Source: JBAXTZ01 sp041666525 (GTDB lineage: Bacteria; Bacillota; Negativicutes; JBAXTZ01). Taken from it: a DNA stretch of 64,000 nt. Numbering within the stretch: position 1 is the stretch's first letter; the number at the start of each line of letters is the position of its first letter. The position numbers and the translations under genes are program-made. A model generated the notes under the pieces. It was not told the DNA's origin. It searched no databases and saw only the letters and a program-made list of their open reading frames with translations. Of the stretch, positions 61,845 to 64,000 are shown one piece after another. The stretch spans positions 1 through 64,000 of the forward strand of contig JBAYGT010000002.1 in the NCBI GenBank assembly GCA_041666525.1, in the 5' to 3' direction.

Positions 61845-63206
61845 ATGGAGACTTTTTTTCGCTCCGTTGGTTTAAAATCAGATCGATGCAAGGGCTGTGT
61901 AAGTTGTATTAAACGTTGTCCGACTGAAGCCATTCGCATTCGTGAGGGTAAAGCACATATTATTGAATCGAAGTGCATCGACTGCGGAGAGTGCATCAGG
62001 GTATGTCCTAACCAGGCAAAATTCGCAATAACTAACCACTTAGAGGATACGGATATCTACAAATATAATATTGCGTTGCCTGCGCCATCGTTGTTTTCAC
62101 AGTTCGAAACAAAATACTCGATAGAAGAAATTTTGTGCGGGTTGTTGCGGTTGGGATTCGATGATGTATATGAAGTTGCCAAGGGTGCTGAAATTGTTGC
62201 ATTAAAACTAAAAGAATATTTACAGCAGGACGAAATACCAAAACCAGTTATTTCTAATGCTTGTCCGGCATGTGTGCGATTGGTGCAAATTAGTTATCCG
62301 GAGCTTATTCCGCATTTATTGCCATATGAGCCACCAGTTGAAGTGGCAGCGCGAATAGCACGTGGCAAAGCGTTGAAAAACAATCCACAGTTGCAGCCGG
62401 ATGATATAGGGGTCTGGTTTATCGGCCCTTGTCCGGCAAAAATGACTGCGGTAATACATCCGTTGACAGAAAAAAGCTCAAACTTAAACGGGGTAATCGC
62501 TATTTCGGCTATTTACGGCAAGTTGCATAAAACAATTCCCCGAACTGACGCTGAATATGCTGAATGTGAAAACCGCTTAGCAAACCTGGCAGGCTGGGGT
62601 GGAATCACCTGGGGGGTTGCCGGCGGTGAGAGTGACGCGATTGATAGTTCGCGCGGAACCGGGTTGATTGTTCATGGTATCCATCATGTTAAAGAAATGT
62701 TTGAGCAACTATCGGATATGAAATTGACAGGTGTCGAGCATATCGAGGTTTTAGCCTGTGAATCCGGTTGTGTTGGCGGTGCATTAATGGTGCAGAACCG
62801 CTTCGTTGGTGAACATAACATGCGTTCGCGAATTGAACTTATGAAATCAAACGGAACGGCAGATCGATTTAGTATTGACGGAAAAAATGACGAATTGATG
62901 AAAATGTGCGAAAGTTGTTCACAAATAAAAATTTACCAGTCGATGCGTATTGATGAAGATATTACGGAAGCGTTACGCAAAGTTGAGCAGATTGATCAGG
63001 TGTTGAAACAACTTCCGGGACTTGATTGCGGTTCATGTGGTTCGCCGACATGCAAAGTTCTTGCCGAAGATATTATTCGCGGATTTGCTGCGGAAACCGA
63101 CTGTATTTTCAAGTTGCGTGAAAAAGTGCGGGATATGGCGCGAGCCATGGTGGACTTGGCAGAACATCTGCCGCCATCACTTGAAAAAAACGGAGGAGAG
63201 CAATAA
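61845..63206 (+). CDS. [FeFe]-hydrogenase-like protein, sensory type
   Basis: A 453-residue protein. Two [4Fe-4S] ferredoxin motifs (C15-C18-C21-C25 and C44-C47-C50-C54) precede an H-cluster-like domain. The L1 motif is N-A139-C140-P, so the cysteine that transfers protons in catalytic enzymes (first Cys of TSCCP) is alanine. The cluster ligands C140, C196 (L2, PCPAK), C305 and C309 (L3, ACESGCVGG) are kept. A second Fe-S domain follows with C395, C398, C403 and C420. There is no PAS domain. This is the pattern of putative sensory hydrogenases, whose role is H2 or redox sensing. No hydrogenase maturation genes are in the window. Confidence 0.85.
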   Translation: METFFRSVGLKSDRCKGCVSCIKRCPTEAIRIREGKAHIIESKCIDCGECIRVCPNQAKFAITNHLEDTDIYKYNIALPAPSLFSQFETKYSIEEILCGLLRLGFDDVYEVAKGAEIVALKLKEYLQQDEIPKPVISNACPACVRLVQISYPELIPHLLPYEPPVEVAARIARGKALKNNPQLQPDDIGVWFIGPCPAKMTAVIHPLTEKSSNLNGVIAISAIYGKLHKTIPRTDAEYAECENRLANLAGWGGITWGVAGGESDAIDSSRGTGLIVHGIHHVKEMFEQLSDMKLTGVEHIEVLACESGCVGGALMVQNRFVGEHNMRSRIELMKSNGTADRFSIDGKNDELMKMCESCSQIKIYQSMRIDEDITEALRKVEQIDQVLKQLPGLDCGSCGSPTCKVLAEDIIRGFAAETDCIFKLREKVRDMARAMVDLAEHLPPSLEKNGGEQ

Positions 63207-63544
63207 TGACTGTTCGAGAGTTGGCAGAACAAATTGATCTTTGCATTGTGGCCGGCGAAGCCGGACTAAATACCGAAGTGACTTTTGGTATGGTTTCAGA
63301 TTTGCTGAGCAATGTTATGGGGATGGGCGACAGTGGCGGCATCTGGGTGACGATGCACGTTCATCAGAATATAATTGCGGTTGCGTCTTTATCGGTATTG
63401 TCAGCGGTAATTGTTGCCGGGGGCGCTGATCCGGACGGCGACACTATTGCCAAGGCTGAATTAGAAGGCATTCCGTTATTTACGACCGATTTGTCGCAAT
63501 TTGAAGTGTGTGGTCAAATATACGCGCTCGGCATTAAAGGCTAA
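63206..63544 (+). CDS. DRTGG-domain protein 2
   Basis: A 112-residue DRTGG-domain protein, paralogous in layout to the one at 61043 (start MTVRELAEQIDL, end GIPLFTTDLSQFEVCGQIY). It starts in the TAATG overlap with the hydrogenase-like gene and ends one base before the PHP gene. The shared C-terminal pattern (I-P-L-x-T-T-x-x-x-F-E-x-C-G) suggests the two could form a pair. Confidence 0.75.
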   Translation: MTVRELAEQIDLCIVAGEAGLNTEVTFGMVSDLLSNVMGMGDSGGIWVTMHVHQNIIAVASLSVLSAVIVAGGADPDGDTIAKAELEGIPLFTTDLSQFEVCGQIYALGIKG

Positions 63545-63545
63545 A

Positions 63546-64000
63546 ATGAAGCAATATATTGCTGATTTGCATGTGCATACCTTGCTCAGCCCGTGCGCCG
63601 AAGTTGAAATGACGCCGCACAATATTATTGCGCATGCAGCTGCAAATAAAGTTGATATGATAGCAATAACTGACCACAATTCTTGTGATAACCTTGCTGC
63701 AGCCATTCAGGTAGCAGCTGAATACGGCGTAGTAGTGATTCCCGGAATGGAACTCGAAACCAAAGAAGAAATTCATGTAGTCGCGTTGTTTGCCAAGATG
63801 CGTCAGCTAATCAAATTTGAAACGTTCGTCGATTCCAGACGCAGCGGTGTTATGAACGTTCCGGAAAAATTTGGTCCACAGTTTGTTGTAACTGCCGATG
63901 ACGAGTTAATTCGCGAAAAACCGGAAATGCTGATTTGCCCGGTTAATATTCCGATAGCCGAAGCGGTTGCCAAAATACACGAGCTCGAGGGAATTGCGAT
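63546..64000 (+). CDS. PHP-domain phosphoesterase, 5' part (cut by window end)
   Basis: The first 151 codons of a PHP-domain protein are present; the gene continues beyond the window. The metal-site motifs are DLHVHTLLSPCA, ITDHNS and IPGMELETKEEIHVVALF. PHP proteins are metal-dependent phosphoesterases; stand-alone members degrade pAp or small nucleotides. It follows the second DRTGG gene by one base and is part of the same operon. Confidence 0.9.
   Translation, partial: MKQYIADLHVHTLLSPCAEVEMTPHNIIAHAAANKVDMIAITDHNSCDNLAAAIQVAAEYGVVVIPGMELETKEEIHVVALFAKMRQLIKFETFVDSRRSGVMNVPEKFGPQFVVTADDELIREKPEMLICPVNIPIAEAVAKIHELEGIA

Noticed and set aside
61845..63206. Reading this gene as a catalytic hydrogen-evolving hydrogenase
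   Set aside because: The first Cys of the L1 motif is Ala and the context is regulatory, so a sensory role is more likely.

Overview
The window reads as a chromosomal segment from an anaerobic member of the Bacillota (Firmicutes), of Clostridia or Negativicutes type. Pointers are minCDE followed by rodA, the neighbouring TIGR03960-type radical SAM protein, DUF2344 protein and RNase G, a SCIFF peptide with its radical SAM maturase, a T-box in front of valS, ThyX, and a hydrogenase-like gene group. A large secreted haemagglutinin of two-partner-secretion type with an extended signal peptide suggests an outer membrane, which would favour a diderm lineage such as Negativicutes. The lineage is inference; no rRNA or tRNA gene was found in the window.

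Layout. 1-2.2 kb is an accessory patch: a HigB/HigA-like toxin-antitoxin pair between two copies of a 40-bp terminator repeat, a phospholipase D remnant cut at a hairpin repeat, and a YefM/YoeB pair on the minus strand. 2.4-17.9 kb holds a secreted phosphatase (minus strand), an M18 aminopeptidase, an acetyltransferase, a PTS permease of glucose/maltose type, a very large sensor-MFS fusion, a MalY-like lyase, a U32 protein, MutS2, a small orphan and ThyX. 18.1-23.0 kb is the 1650-residue adhesin with nine tandem 58/59-residue repeats. 23.4-26.3 kb carries thymidine kinase and a class A PBP on the minus strand with a small TM2-like gene between them.

26.5-33.4 kb is the division, shape and RNA block: minC-minD-minE-rodA, then the radical SAM protein, the DUF2344 protein, a short RNase G and a DUF1292 protein. 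33.4-41.7 kb has an orphan zinc/manganese-binding lipoprotein, thioredoxin, a two-component system joined to a 5'-nucleotidase, the SCIFF pair and an unrecognised membrane protein. 41.8-45.1 kb is a RibU-like transporter followed by dhaM-glpF-glpK for glycerol. 45.9-50.2 kb is the conserved ftsB/divIC-tilS-hpt-ftsH block. 51.3-56.5 kb is a pyrimidine or hydantoin utilisation cluster (NCS1 permease, dihydropyrimidinase, EamA transporter, PreA).

56.9-64.0 kb starts with a T-box-controlled valS and runs through closely spaced or overlapping genes: an O-antigen-ligase-like protein, a DRTGG protein, an anti-sigma-type ATPase, an [FeFe]-hydrogenase-like protein whose proton-transfer cysteine position is alanine, a second DRTGG protein, and a PHP-domain protein cut by the window end. 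This last group looks like a redox or H2 signalling module rather than a catalytic hydrogenase and is the most interesting system here, together with the SCIFF ribosomal peptide pair and the sensor-MFS fusion.
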